Positions 1-7,813 of a stretch of 64,000 nt of DNA are shown here, piece by piece; position 1 is the stretch's first letter; every line of letters begins with the position of its first letter. The DNA is from Pseudomonas sp. JUb42 (GTDB lineage: Bacteria > Pseudomonadota > Gammaproteobacteria > Pseudomonadales > Pseudomonadaceae): contig NZ_JANUFD010000012.1 in NCBI RefSeq assembly GCF_024807945.1, forward strand, positions 174,947 through 238,946. The letters run 5' to 3'. The translations under genes and the position numbers were made by a program. The notes under the pieces are model-generated. The model was not told where the DNA came from. It made no database searches and saw nothing but the letters and a program-made list of their open reading frames with translations.

Positions 1-714
1 ATTGTCGTCGAGGCCAGCCCTAGACGACTTGATAATTTTTGGCTATTAGCGACGCTTCGGCAAAGCCCAGGGATGCTTGGATTTATCGGGAACCTTTCCC
101 CTTTTGATATGCATTTCCACGATGACCTAAGTGCGCTGGAAGCTGAACCGCTGTTCCTCGGTTTACGCTATGGCAACCTGTGGGACAGGGATTTGCTGGA
201 TGACCAAATCCGGCCTGGTTTCATCGAGGCGATGCGTCGCCTGGCAGCCTCAGGACGTACCCTTGATACCGCGAATCCCAATCCGCGTCTTATCAAAGGT
301 CTTTTACGTCTAAGCGATGCCGTTCCGACTCTGCGTATCGTCGTAGATCACCTACCCAACGCCTCGGTGCCTCATGGACAAGGGGCTGACTTTCAGCTTG
401 ATGTGTTTGAGTTAGCTGGGCGCCCTAATGTGTTCGCCAAGCTTGCAGAAATCCCGCAGGCGGACGAGAACGGCCTGGTCACAGACCCTACCTTTTATCG
501 CGACAGGCTGGCTTATCTTTGGGAAGCCTTTGGTGAGGATCGTTGTTTTTTTGGTAGTGATTGGCCCAATAGCAATTCCATCGCGGACTTCGATAGCACT
601 CTGAATTTGGTCAGGCAATGCTTGTCAGGCAAACCGCTTGCGGCGCAGGAAAAGTTCTTTCTGCATAACGTCTCTCGCGCGTACTCAATTCCTACTTTGC
701 AAGGGACACTCTGA
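1..714 (+). CDS. Amidohydrolase-family sugar lactonase, probable L-rhamnono-1,4-lactonase (5' end outside window)
   Basis: The reading frame is open from base 1, so the N-terminus lies upstream; the ATG at 73 is internal, because the preceding residues (VVEASPRRLDNFWLL) read as normal protein. The sequence fits the amidohydrolase-2 (TIM-barrel) family that includes L-fuconolactonase and L-rhamnonolactonase: a PGMLGFIGNL segment, LGLRYGNLWDR, IVVDHLPNA with a likely metal-site His, and a C-terminal CFFGSDWPN holding the conserved Asp. The stop codon overlaps the next gene, rhaM, by one base, and RhaT and a rhamnose-dehydrogenase-like SDR follow. That context favours hydrolysis of L-rhamnono-1,4-lactone to L-rhamnonate in the cytoplasm. 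The family is seen in the sequence; the exact substrate is inferred from neighbours. Confidence 0.82.
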   Translation: MVVEASPRRLDNFWLLATLRQSPGMLGFIGNLSPFDMHFHDDLSALEAEPLFLGLRYGNLWDRDLLDDQIRPGFIEAMRRLAASGRTLDTANPNPRLIKGLLRLSDAVPTLRIVVDHLPNASVPHGQGADFQLDVFELAGRPNVFAKLAEIPQADENGLVTDPTFYRDRLAYLWEAFGEDRCFFGSDWPNSNSIADFDSTLNLVRQCLSGKPLAAQEKFFLHNVSRAYSIPTLQGTL

Positions 715-1034
715 TGCCTATTCGCGCTTTTCGCATGAACCTTAACCCCGGGCAAACGGATGAGTATCGCAAACGTCACGACGAAATCTGGCCTGAACTA
801 GTCGAAGCGTTGCGCGATGCTGGTGTGTTGGATTATCGGATTTTTCTCGATCCTGAAACGCTGTCGTTGTATGCGGTGCTGACCCACGAAGATGAACACT
901 TGCTTGATCAGTTACAAAGGCTCGACGTCATGCAGCGGTGGTGGCAGTTCATGCAACCAATCATGCGAACCCACTCGGATGGCTCTCCGATTGCGGTAGA
1001 TATGCAGCCGGTGTTTAGCCTGAATCAAGGCTGA
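714..1034 (+). CDS. rhaM: L-rhamnose mutarotase
   Basis: This 106-residue protein has the usual length and motifs of RhaM: RAFRMNLNPG at the start, then KRHDEIWPEL with the catalytic His near residue 22, and the C-terminal QRWWQFMQPIMRTH region. RhaM interconverts the alpha and beta anomers of L-rhamnose so that the right anomer reaches the next enzyme. Its ATG overlaps the lactonase stop in a TGATG arrangement, which suggests translational coupling. It lies between the lactonase and the rhamnose symporter, in a non-phosphorylative rhamnose operon. Confidence 0.93.
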   Translation: MPIRAFRMNLNPGQTDEYRKRHDEIWPELVEALRDAGVLDYRIFLDPETLSLYAVLTHEDEHLLDQLQRLDVMQRWWQFMQPIMRTHSDGSPIAVDMQPVFSLNQG

Positions 1035-1072
1035 ACAACTGGCAAATCCAATAACAAAAAAGGAAGCAAAAC

Positions 1073-2131
1073 GTGGAAATTATTCTGCTGGGCGTGCTGC
1101 TGCATTTTATTGGAGGTTCGGCATCAGGCAGCTTTTACATCCCTTATAAAAAGGTACGTGGCTGGGCATGGGAAAGCTACTGGATTACGGGCGGGCTAGC
1201 GTCTTGGCTGATAGTACCGCTGATTGCGGCACAGCTCACCGTACCCGGATACCTTGATATTTTGCGCCAAGCTGACACGGTCACTTTATTTTGGACTTAC
1301 TTTTTTGGAGTTCTCTGGGGGATAGGCGGGCTAACTTTCGGCCTCACGATGCGCTATCTGGGTTTGTCGCTCGGTATGTCCTTGGTCATGGGACTGACTT
1401 CAGCATTGGGCGCGCTAGTGCCGGCGCTTTATCGCGACCTGTTCACCGACGCTAAGGCCGGGACATTGAGTGAAATGGTCACCAGTTCCAGCGGTAACTG
1501 GGTGCTATGGGGCGTGGCAGTTTCTCTTGTCGGCATTGCGTTGTGTGGACGTGCCGGAGTGCTGAAGGAACGTGAGGTTTCCGAGGAAACCAAGTTCGCG
1601 AGTATCAGTGAGTTTTCCTTGGGCAAAGGTGCTTTGGTCGCGGTCATTTCCGGAGTGCTCAGTGCCTGCTTCAGCTATGGCATAACAGCCGGTCGGCCAT
1701 TGGCCGAAGCCGCAGTGCAGCACGGTACCAATAGCCTGTTCCAGAACAACGTAACGTTCATGGTGATCATGTGGGGCGGTTTGACCACAAATGCCATCTG
1801 GTGCCTGTGGCTCAATAAACGCAATCGCAGCTTCGGTGATTACACCAACACGCAGACGCCGTTGTTGCGCAATTACCTGTTGGTGGCGAGTGCAGGAACG
1901 CTGTGGTTTCTGCAGTTCTTTTTCTATGGCATGGGCGAAACCCGTCTGCACAACGACGCCAGTTCTTGGGTACTGCACATGTCTTTCATCATCATCGTCT
2001 CGAACTGCTGGGGGCTATATTTCCGTGAATGGCAGGGCACCAGCGCGTCGAACAAGGGCGTTCTGGTATCCGGTATTGCGGTGATTCTGGGTGCTATCGG
2101 TATGGTCGGTTATGGCAACTATCTGAGCTGA
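1073..2131 (+). CDS. rhaT: L-rhamnose:proton symporter
   Basis: A 352-residue inner-membrane protein with about ten hydrophobic segments, matching the RhaT family (about 345 residues). Characteristic N-terminal text is LLHFIGGSASGSFYIPYKK, followed by ESYWITGG and LTFGLTMRYLGLSLGMSL. It should import L-rhamnose with protons. The start is a GTG at 1073 preceded by an AGGAAG ribosome site seven bases upstream; no ATG fits better. It follows rhaM by 38 bases and precedes the dehydrogenase by 41, consistent with one operon. No rhamnose ABC importer is visible in the window. Confidence 0.93.
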   Translation: MEIILLGVLLHFIGGSASGSFYIPYKKVRGWAWESYWITGGLASWLIVPLIAAQLTVPGYLDILRQADTVTLFWTYFFGVLWGIGGLTFGLTMRYLGLSLGMSLVMGLTSALGALVPALYRDLFTDAKAGTLSEMVTSSSGNWVLWGVAVSLVGIALCGRAGVLKEREVSEETKFASISEFSLGKGALVAVISGVLSACFSYGITAGRPLAEAAVQHGTNSLFQNNVTFMVIMWGGLTTNAIWCLWLNKRNRSFGDYTNTQTPLLRNYLLVASAGTLWFLQFFFYGMGETRLHNDASSWVLHMSFIIIVSNCWGLYFREWQGTSASNKGVLVSGIAVILGAIGMVGYGNYLS

Positions 2132-2172
2132 ACGTGGCCCCTATTTCCATCTTCACTTTCAAGGAGTTCTCT

Positions 2173-2943
2173 ATGTTATTGGCAGGTAAAACCGTAATCA
2201 TCACTGGCGCCTCCCGCGGTATCGGCCGGGCGGCGGCACGCGAATGTGCAAGGCAGGGGGCGCGTGTCGTGATCGGCCATAGTGGCAGCGAGCAGGGCAC
2301 AGAGGCCGCGAACAGTCTGATCGAAGAAATTGCTGCGTTCGGCGGACAGGCCATCGAAGTGGGCAGTGATGCAGCCGATCCGGATACCGGCGACCGACTG
2401 GTTGCGGGTGCATTGGCAGCTTTTGACAGCGTCGACGTTTTCGTCAACAACGCAGGTATTTGCCCATTCCATTCGTTTCTCGATATGCCGCGCGAGGTTT
2501 ATTTAAAAACGATCAATACTAATCTGAACGGTGCTTATTTTGCGGTTCAGGCGGCCGCCAACCAAATGAAGAACCAGGGCAGGGGCGGGGCGATTATCGC
2601 GGTAAGCTCAATCAGCGCACTGGTCGGGGGCGCCATGCAAACCCACTACACGCCGACCAAGGCGGGGTTGCACTCACTGATGCAGTCCTGCGCCATTGCG
2701 CTTGGGCCGTATGGCATCCGCTGCAATTCGGTACTCCCCGGTACCATTGCGACCGACATCAATAAAGAGGACTTAGCGGACGAAGAGAAACTCGCCTACA
2801 TGACCTCGCGTACGCCGTTAGGTCGTCTTGGCGATCCGGAGGATGTCGCTGGCCCGATTGTGTTCCTGGCGTCGGACATGGCCAGGTACGTCACCGGGGC
2901 GTCGTTGCTGGTGGATGGCGGTTTATTTGTGAATTTGCAGTGA
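2173..2943 (+). CDS. SDR dehydrogenase, probable L-rhamnose 1-dehydrogenase (NAD(P)+)
   Basis: A 256-residue classical short-chain dehydrogenase. The cofactor motif TGASRGIG is near residue 11, NNAG near 93, and the catalytic Ser...Tyr-x-x-x-Lys is visible in SSISALVGG and HYTPTKAG; the end is LLVDGGLFVNLQ. The frame is open further upstream, but the ATG at 2173 has an AAGGAG site 2161-2166 and aligns with SDR N-termini. By position it should oxidise L-rhamnose to L-rhamnono-1,4-lactone, the substrate of the first gene (bacterial LRA1-LRA2 route, as described in Azotobacter and Sphingomonas). The SDR fold is certain; the substrate is contextual. Confidence 0.85.
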   Translation: MLLAGKTVIITGASRGIGRAAARECARQGARVVIGHSGSEQGTEAANSLIEEIAAFGGQAIEVGSDAADPDTGDRLVAGALAAFDSVDVFVNNAGICPFHSFLDMPREVYLKTINTNLNGAYFAVQAAANQMKNQGRGGAIIAVSSISALVGGAMQTHYTPTKAGLHSLMQSCAIALGPYGIRCNSVLPGTIATDINKEDLADEEKLAYMTSRTPLGRLGDPEDVAGPIVFLASDMARYVTGASLLVDGGLFVNLQ

Positions 2944-3034
2944 GCCAATGACTTCGGACAAATGCTCTTAGGGTACAGCGCTAGCTCACCTGAGAAGTGC
3001 ATCGACCGCAGGGGAAGTCACGCCGAGGGACACG

Positions 3035-3059
3035 GGGTGAGAGCCTGGTGCGCTCACCC
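3035..3059. other. Inverted repeat between convergent genes, possible weak terminator
   Basis: GGGTGAG at 3035-3041 and CTCACCC at 3053-3059 form a 7-bp stem with an 11-base loop between the rhamnose operon and the convergent NmrA-like gene. No T-run follows on either strand, so its role as a terminator is uncertain. Confidence 0.35.
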
Positions 3060-3067
3060 TCACCGCG

Positions 3068-3949
3068 TCATGCAGAGAAAAGACCTTTATGCAGGGTTAC
3101 GAACTCTTGTACGGTCATAGGGGCAATACCAGTTGTCTCGCGAATGATGTTGTCTTCACCTGCGAATACACCATGTTGATAATCCAGTGCGACTTCACCC
3201 AGATGCTGTACCAGGAAATTTGATCGACCGCTCTGAAGCAATTCTTCCTTGTATTCTTCAAGCCCGATGGGTTGATAGATGATCTTGCGGCCAAGGACTT
3301 CACTGATCGCATCCGCAATCCCTTGTTGGCTCAATTCAACAGGGCCGTGGAGCGTATACGTCTTGCCTTGGTGTGCGCGTGGATTCTCAAGAATGGCCGC
3401 GATCATGCGCGCCTGATCCTCTACCGCTATCGGTGCATGACGCCCTTCACCGAAGGGAAGACGAATCTGGCCTTTGTCTAATATCTGAGCACGGAAATTA
3501 GGGTAAATGAGCCACTGCGCGAAATAGGTTGGCCGCAGGTGAGTCATTGCCAATCCTGACCAGTCAAAAACCCGCTCCGCTGTCCAGTGGTTAAGAGCCG
3601 CCATACTCTTGGATTCACGACGCGCTGAAATTTGCGACATGTTGACGACCGCTTCTACCCCAGCCTCTATCGCCGCTTGTGCAAAGCGTGCAGTAGCCTC
3701 AAGCAATTCGGGAGCGATTGGATAAATGAAATATGCGGTACGAATGCCTTCCAGGGCACTTCGGACTGCATTCAAATCCAGCAAGTTGCCGACCACAACC
3801 TCGGCACCCATTGCTCGTAGCCCAGACGAGCGTTCGTCTTCCTTGTGAACCAATGCCCTTACCGGCACACCTTTTGAGGTGAGAATCTCAATCGTTTTAC
3901 GGCCGGTATTTCCCGTAGCGCCTGTGACTAGAATTGTCGGCTGGGTCAT
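3068..3949 (-). CDS. NmrA-like NAD(P)-binding oxidoreductase/regulator
   Basis: A 293-residue atypical SDR. It begins with a Rossmann motif, TILVTGATGNTGRKTIEIL, at residues 4-22 and continues with GNLLDLNAVRSALEGI and AYFIYP, typical of NmrA/HSCARG and quinone-oxidoreductase-type proteins that bind NAD(P) but often lack the SDR Tyr-Lys pair. The open frame runs to 4039, but the ATG at 3949 starts directly before the Rossmann strand and is preceded by TGAGGCT, so it is chosen here. It is divergent from a TetR regulator with an inverted repeat between them, so the pair is probably regulator and target. The physiological substrate is not evident. Confidence 0.85.
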   Translation of the reverse strand: MTQPTILVTGATGNTGRKTIEILTSKGVPVRALVHKEDERSSGLRAMGAEVVVGNLLDLNAVRSALEGIRTAYFIYPIAPELLEATARFAQAAIEAGVEAVVNMSQISARRESKSMAALNHWTAERVFDWSGLAMTHLRPTYFAQWLIYPNFRAQILDKGQIRLPFGEGRHAPIAVEDQARMIAAILENPRAHQGKTYTLHGPVELSQQGIADAISEVLGRKIIYQPIGLEEYKEELLQSGRSNFLVQHLGEVALDYQHGVFAGEDNIIRETTGIAPMTVQEFVTLHKGLFSA

Positions 3950-4000
3950 TTTTGTAGCCTCAAGGTCGTGTGCATTAGCGAATGTCCAGATTGTGCTATG

Positions 4001-4024
4001 TTTAGATGATAACCGAAATCTAAA
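4001..4024. promoter_or_regulatory. Candidate TetR operator (inverted repeat)
   Basis: TTTAGAT at 4001-4007 and ATCTAAA at 4018-4024 are perfect 7-base complements separated by 10 bases. The site lies midway between the divergent NmrA-like gene and the TetR gene, where an autoregulated TetR repressor would be expected to bind. The assignment is inferred from position and symmetry. Confidence 0.5.
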
Positions 4025-4056
4025 GATTGGCACACTCATCAGAAGGCTCTTTTGCT

Positions 4057-4632
4057 ATGCGTAAATCGAGACAGGAAACCATAGAAACCCGAAAGCGGAT
4101 CGTAGAAGCAGCCAGCGTAAAGTTTCGAATGCACGGAATAGAAGGAACGGGACTCACCGGACTCATGGCTGCCGCTGGCCTCACACATGGCGGTTTCTAC
4201 CGCCATTTCGAATCAAAGGGGCAGATCGTGGCTGAGGCGTGTGAGTCATCCATTGATTCACTCATGGGTCGTCTTGAAGCGATATTATCCGGTGAGGGGG
4301 GAGGGGGTGGTTTCGAGGCTATAGTGGCTTCTTATCTTTCAGTCAGAAACAGGGACGACTTGGCGTTCAGTTGCCCCTACGCGTCTCTGGGGAGTGAACT
4401 GGCGCGAGATGATGTACAGGTCAAAGACGTCGCAACGACTGGCCTGGAAAGAGTTGTAGATCTCTTAACCGCACAGCTGACGCAGGACTCAGGCAGTTTG
4501 GCTCGCACTCGTGCTTTGGCAGCGATTAGCACAATGGTAGGGGCGCTAACGCTCTCAAGGATTACTTCCCGGAAAAAGCTCTCAACAGAAATTCTGGATG
4601 CTGCGGTCAGTCATCTGACTCAGCCACAATAG
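4057..4632 (+). CDS. TetR/AcrR-family transcriptional regulator
   Basis: A 191-residue protein with an N-terminal TetR helix-turn-helix: TRKRIVEAASVKFRMHG, then LTGLMAAAGLTHGGFYRHFESKGQIVAEA. The GGFYRHF text is typical of the subgroup that controls neighbouring oxidoreductases. The C-terminal part (about 70-191) is the variable ligand domain. The ATG at 4057 follows an AGAAGG site 4041-4046; an upstream TTG at 4027 would add ten residues without support. It is divergent from the NmrA-like gene, its probable target. A poly-Gly stretch (GEGGGGG) sits in the linker after the HTH domain. Confidence 0.9.
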   Translation: MRKSRQETIETRKRIVEAASVKFRMHGIEGTGLTGLMAAAGLTHGGFYRHFESKGQIVAEACESSIDSLMGRLEAILSGEGGGGGFEAIVASYLSVRNRDDLAFSCPYASLGSELARDDVQVKDVATTGLERVVDLLTAQLTQDSGSLARTRALAAISTMVGALTLSRITSRKKLSTEILDAAVSHLTQPQ

Positions 4633-4958
4633 TTACGCCAAAGGGCCGCCTTAGCAGGAGTTCCTCCAACCGTCGACGATCTCTTGTCGAGCCAACCGAT
4701 GCGTGGCGTTAAAGTTCTGATTGTCGGCCAGCCAATGTTCGGTGCACGAAAGGATGCGAGACGTCAGGTAGGTTAGGGGAGAGTACTTCTGTACTCCTGA
4801 TCGGAGTCGCAACTCCGGCCTACAGGCTCCAATGAATGGTTTTCCAAACAGTCTCTGACTTATGTATCCCCGATCGCCGTTTGGACAAGATATGAGGACG
4901 GACACCTGCTCTCTGAATGGTCTATCTGGTCAGCAAGCGCTATTTTATGCGAGCACGT
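4633..4958. other. Non-coding stretch with tandem tetraloop hairpins
   Basis: No convincing gene. Two perfect 6-bp hairpins with four-base loops stand side by side: GAGTAC-TTCT-GTACTC at 4781-4796 and CGGAGT-CGCA-ACTCCG at 4802-4817. A leftward frame (4905 to 4651) contains GDRGYISQRLF, which recalls IS982/IS4-type transposases, but the match is one short motif and nothing around it supports a transposase. The stretch marks the left side of the decayed island. Confidence 0.4.
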
Positions 4959-5363
4959 TCAATCGGCAAAACAAAATTCAGCCTGTTGAAATGAGCTCGC
5001 CGTATATCTAGTTTTGGGGCTAGAAGCGTTTGGTTTCCGCGTCGGCGACGTGGCGAGTGGGATATCTAGATTGTCGAGTACGCCTGCATTGGCCAGCTCA
5101 GTCAGCTCGCTCTCTAGGCGATCGACGAGGGTTTTGATGGATTGCCCACTTTCGGCGCCTATCGTCAAAGCGATCAGTGTCAGCGGACTCACACGAAGAG
5201 GAGCGCTGAGGGACGTAATCATTTCCAACGTTGGGCTGCACTGACCCCGCTCCAACTTAGAAATGTACGTTCGGCTACTGACTTCGGCGAGGTTTTTCTG
5301 GGAAAGCATCCGGGTAGCGCGCATCGCTTTAAGCACTGAAGCGAAGGCTTTTTTGAGTGACAT
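4959..5363 (-). CDS. XRE-family helix-turn-helix regulator
   Basis: A 134-residue protein whose first 65 residues form a lambda-repressor/Cro-type HTH: LKAMRATRMLSQKNLAEVSSRT, then YISKLERGQCSPTLEMITSLSAPLRVSPLTLIAL. The C-terminal half (about 70-134) is short, hydrophilic and without a recognisable sensor domain. An AGGAACG site precedes the ATG at 5363. It stands alone at the left of a decayed mobile island, beside an MvaT-like gene, so a prophage or island regulator is likely. Its target is unknown. Confidence 0.85.
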   Translation of the reverse strand: MSLKKAFASVLKAMRATRMLSQKNLAEVSSRTYISKLERGQCSPTLEMITSLSAPLRVSPLTLIALTIGAESGQSIKTLVDRLESELTELANAGVLDNLDIPLATSPTRKPNASSPKTRYTASSFQQAEFCFAD

Positions 5364-5899
5364 AAAAGCGTTCCTGGCTGGTTCATTTCTTCGTCAATCT
5401 GCAAGCGCCTCTCTATCTAGCATGGCGCGCAATGCATGAAGGCTACCACAGCTAGCTGGCAACATTACTCGCCTGTAAAACTCAGTATCGTTGAGTGGGG
5501 GGATAGCACAAATCAACTTGCATATCGCAAATGTGCCCTACCTTGATGGCGGGATTTGTGCTTAAAAAGCATTTGAATTATCACGCATAGTGGCTGGTTT
5601 GTCGTCCGTTTTGAAAGCCGTAGCTGATATCTAATCCGGCGATACGTATCGGGCCGATGCGTTTTAGACAATCCGGTTGCGAAGCCACCCGCATTCTCAG
5701 GGCCTCGTTGGCCAAGGTACGTTGCTAAGCATGGAGAGCGCGGGCTATGTCTCTCGGCGAGAAGCTGAAACGGTTAGTCCCCATTATCAAGAGCTAATGC
5801 GGAGTTGGTTTGCTTGTGGGGGATGGGTTATATTGTTAACTCGATATACGGATCAGAATCCTCATAAACCTTACGCTCTCCTGCTTTCAAAGGAATTTT
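5364..5899. other. 536-base intergenic region upstream of the MvaT-like gene
   Basis: The region is AT-richer than its surroundings and holds no convincing gene. A frame at 5677-5958 is rejected because it lacks a recognisable domain and overlaps the MvaT-like start. AT-rich text near 5825-5860 is a plausible promoter zone for the downstream gene, but no clear -35/-10 pair could be fixed. Confidence 0.4.
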
Positions 5900-6268
5900 A
5901 TGTCTCGCTTAGCCGAATACCGAAAACTCGAACAGCAGCTGGCCGCTCAGCTCGCTGAGCTCGAAGCCATGAAAGACGATTCCGGCCTGAAAACTGAAAT
6001 GGAGTTTGAGAGCAAACTGCGTTCGCTTCTTGATGAGTACGGCTACAGCTTGCGCGACGTAATCAACGTCATAGATCCGGCGCTTGGTGGTAAGTCGGCT
6101 CCTGTTGTCAAGGCCGAGAAAGGCACGCGCCGCGCACGTGTCATGAAGGTTTACAAGAATCCTCATACAGATGAGGTGGTTGAAACGAAAGGTGGTAACC
6201 ACAAGACGCTGAAAGCCTGGAAGGCTGAGCATGGGTCTGAGACAGTGGAATCCTGGCTTTCCGTATGA
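5900..6268 (+). CDS. MvaT/MvaU-family H-NS-like xenogeneic silencer
   Basis: A 122-residue protein (family usually 118-128) with the Pseudomonas MvaT layout. The N-terminal coiled-coil oligomerisation domain starts SRLAEYRKLEQQLAAQLAEL; a linker carries LRDVINVIDP; the C-terminal DNA-binding domain reads YKNPHTDEVVETKGGNHKTL and KAWKAEHGSETVESWL. Such proteins coat AT-rich foreign DNA and silence it. The ATG at 5900 follows AAAGGAA, and a strong terminator follows the stop, so it is a single-gene unit. It lies inside a degraded island, so it may be an island-borne extra copy that can form mixed oligomers with the chromosomal MvaT/MvaU. That role is inferred. Confidence 0.95.
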   Translation: MSRLAEYRKLEQQLAAQLAELEAMKDDSGLKTEMEFESKLRSLLDEYGYSLRDVINVIDPALGGKSAPVVKAEKGTRRARVMKVYKNPHTDEVVETKGGNHKTLKAWKAEHGSETVESWLSV

Positions 6269-6279
6269 TCTGATGTGCG

Positions 6280-6304
6280 AAGCCGCCTGCATGGCGGCTT
6301 TTTT
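6280..6304 (+). terminator. Rho-independent terminator of the MvaT-like gene
   Basis: AAGCCGCC at 6280-6287 pairs with GGCGGCTT at 6293-6300 across a five-base loop and runs into a T-tract (6299-6304). It lies 11 bases after the stop codon. Confidence 0.9.
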
Positions 6305-6377
6305 ATATATTGAATCCAATCACCGCCGATGTGGCAACTGTAACGAGAAAAGGCCTAGGTCATCCTTCCTGCGGTGC

Positions 6378-6896
6378 TTAGAGAGCAGGAAGAACTCCAT
6401 ACCTAGCAAAGAGCGACCTGTAGAAGTCTATTAAAACGTCTTTTGCTCCATCTTGAGTCAATTCATATCCACCGAAGCGATAGACTTCATATCCGGCCAA
6501 CCTCAGTGACCGGTCTGCTGCCATCATTTCCGAATATGCTTGAGGGTCGGCGCGGCCATCGGAATTAGCATAATGGTGCTTTCCGTCCACCTCTATCACG
6601 ACTCTGACGCCACCAGGGAGCAATAGGAAGAAGTCCATCCTAAATCGTAGCAGTGCGGCTTTCCCACGCTCCGATACCGTCTGTGGATCCCAATGGAGCC
6701 AGACCTCTGGCAATAGTGCAGGGAGGTTATAACTATCAGCGCCGAAAGCTTTAAAAAATGACGTAAAGGCAAGCATCTGGGGAGGGGAGTTCTTGGGTAG
6801 GCTCTTCTTTAATCGGGAGTAAAGGCTACGCTTAGCATCTTCTTGAGATATATCCTGAGTTTCAGACCACCATGTCTGGATATCTCGCCATAGCAA
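6378..6896 (-). CDS. PD-(D/E)xK nuclease-like domain, probably the frame-shifted C-terminal part of the upstream gene
   Basis: A 172-residue frame. Residues about 85-120 read FRMDFFLLLPGGVRVVIEVDGKHHYA, the Asp...Glu-x-Asp-x-Lys pattern of DUF559/Vsr-like restriction-endonuclease folds. The frame continues 5' of its ATG as GLLWRDIQTWW, and it overlaps the preceding gene in another frame. Text on both sides of an A7 run (6902-6908) reads as one protein: the upstream frame ends its conserved part in LIYDRTIKK and this frame resumes with SGLLWRD. The native product is therefore probably one ~478-residue protein, a defence-like protein with a C-terminal nuclease. Whether it is broken, phase-variable or joined by ribosomal frameshifting cannot be told here. 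Confidence 0.6.
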   Translation of the reverse strand: MLWRDIQTWWSETQDISQEDAKRSLYSRLKKSLPKNSPPQMLAFTSFFKAFGADSYNLPALLPEVWLHWDPQTVSERGKAALLRFRMDFFLLLPGGVRVVIEVDGKHHYANSDGRADPQAYSEMMAADRSLRLAGYEVYRFGGYELTQDGAKDVLIDFYRSLFARYGVLPAL

Positions 6897-7813
6897 TCCA
6901 CTTTTTTTATGGTGCGGTCGTAAATAAGCACCTTGTCAGCGTTTGAAACAATTTCAACGTCGTTATCAAGCGCGTCGCGAAACCGAAGATCAGGTTTATC
7001 AGCTGAGGCAAAAATTAGATTTTTAGGCGAGCCGCGTTGGCCGGAGCTGATATATTCAAGAGAAGGCGCCAGATAGCCGTCATCCGCCAGCGTCTCAACG
7101 AATCGGACTCCGCAGGGCTGCAAAGCTTGGTTCACCAGCACGATGAATTCACGCTGCGCGTCTTCGTCAGGACGAACGCTGGAAGATACAAGTCCTTCTA
7201 GAAAGACGACGAATCTTGCGTTGCTAGTTTGGAATGCTCCTAGTTCGTCGAAGAGTTTATGTGCGTTCCAATCATTGCCTTCTACGTAGTGGCGCATAAT
7301 TTTTTCGCGCAGCGTTGCGGTACCATCATAAGAATCAAAGTCGATAAATTTAGTTTCGTGAATAGGCCAGAATTCAGATAAGCAATTATAAAAGCCTTTG
7401 TGATCTATGCTTAGATTTATTTTGGATAACTGTGACGCGGCATCTCGTCTGAAACGGGTGGGAATAACAGGATAGGGGAAGTCCAGCCAAATCATCTCCT
7501 GTAAAAAGCATCTTTCGGAGTAAGTCAATTTTAATATAGTAAGGGCTTTTATGGCCGCAGCCAAAATCTGGCTATTGCTGGAGGCCTCAACAGCACCTTG
7601 AAGCTTTTCACGTTTGCTCGGGGCCGAAGTGAAGTCCGCTAAGCCCAACTCCAAAAGTAACGGAGGGATGCCACTACCGGTGAATCGTTCTTTCTGGTCA
7701 CCCATAATGCGGCTGAATCCCGCGCGTAGGTCTTCCATCTGCTCCTGAGTATGCGTCACTAGAACCTCATCAAACGTTTGAGATTGAATTAATCTGCCAC
7801 GTACTGAGCCCAC
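6809..7813 (-). CDS. Defence-like protein of unknown family, frame-disrupted at its 3' end
   Basis: A 334-residue frame starting at a GTG (7813) behind GAGG. The N-terminal ~200 residues are helical and of no family I can name. Residues about 215-305 contain LVNQALQPCGVRFVETLADDGY, GQRGSPKNLIFAS and RFRDALDNDVEIVSNADKVLIYD, a pattern I associate with proteins annotated near AbiJ-type phage-defence genes (from memory, not searched). After the A7 run at 6902-6908 the last ~29 residues look like out-of-frame text, while the -1 frame continues with good protein sequence and a nuclease motif. It lies leftward in a decayed island beside a truncated helicase. Confidence 0.6.
   Translation of the reverse strand: MGSVRGRLIQSQTFDEVLVTHTQEQMEDLRAGFSRIMGDQKERFTGSGIPPLLLELGLADFTSAPSKREKLQGAVEASSNSQILAAAIKALTILKLTYSERCFLQEMIWLDFPYPVIPTRFRRDAASQLSKINLSIDHKGFYNCLSEFWPIHETKFIDFDSYDGTATLREKIMRHYVEGNDWNAHKLFDELGAFQTSNARFVVFLEGLVSSSVRPDEDAQREFIVLVNQALQPCGVRFVETLADDGYLAPSLEYISSGQRGSPKNLIFASADKPDLRFRDALDNDVEIVSNADKVLIYDRTIKKVDCYGEISRHGGLKLRIYLKKMLSVAFTPD
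6902..6908 (-). other. A7 run in slippery configuration (frameshift site)
   Basis: On the minus strand the zero-frame codons are ATA AAA AAA GTG, so the last A of ATA plus two AAA codons form an A-AAA-AAA heptamer. A -1 slip gives AAA AAA AGT GGA TTG CTA TGG and restores the downstream frame. A one-base contraction of an A8 tract explains the same data. Confidence 0.6.

Noticed and set aside
4651..4905. Leftward frame with GDRGYISQRLF, possible IS982/IS4 transposase remnant
   Set aside because: Only one short motif fits and the rest of the frame shows no transposase text or inverted repeats.
5677..5958. Rightward 93-codon frame overlapping the MvaT-like start
   Set aside because: No domain, low-complexity start, and it overlaps the much better supported MvaT-like gene.
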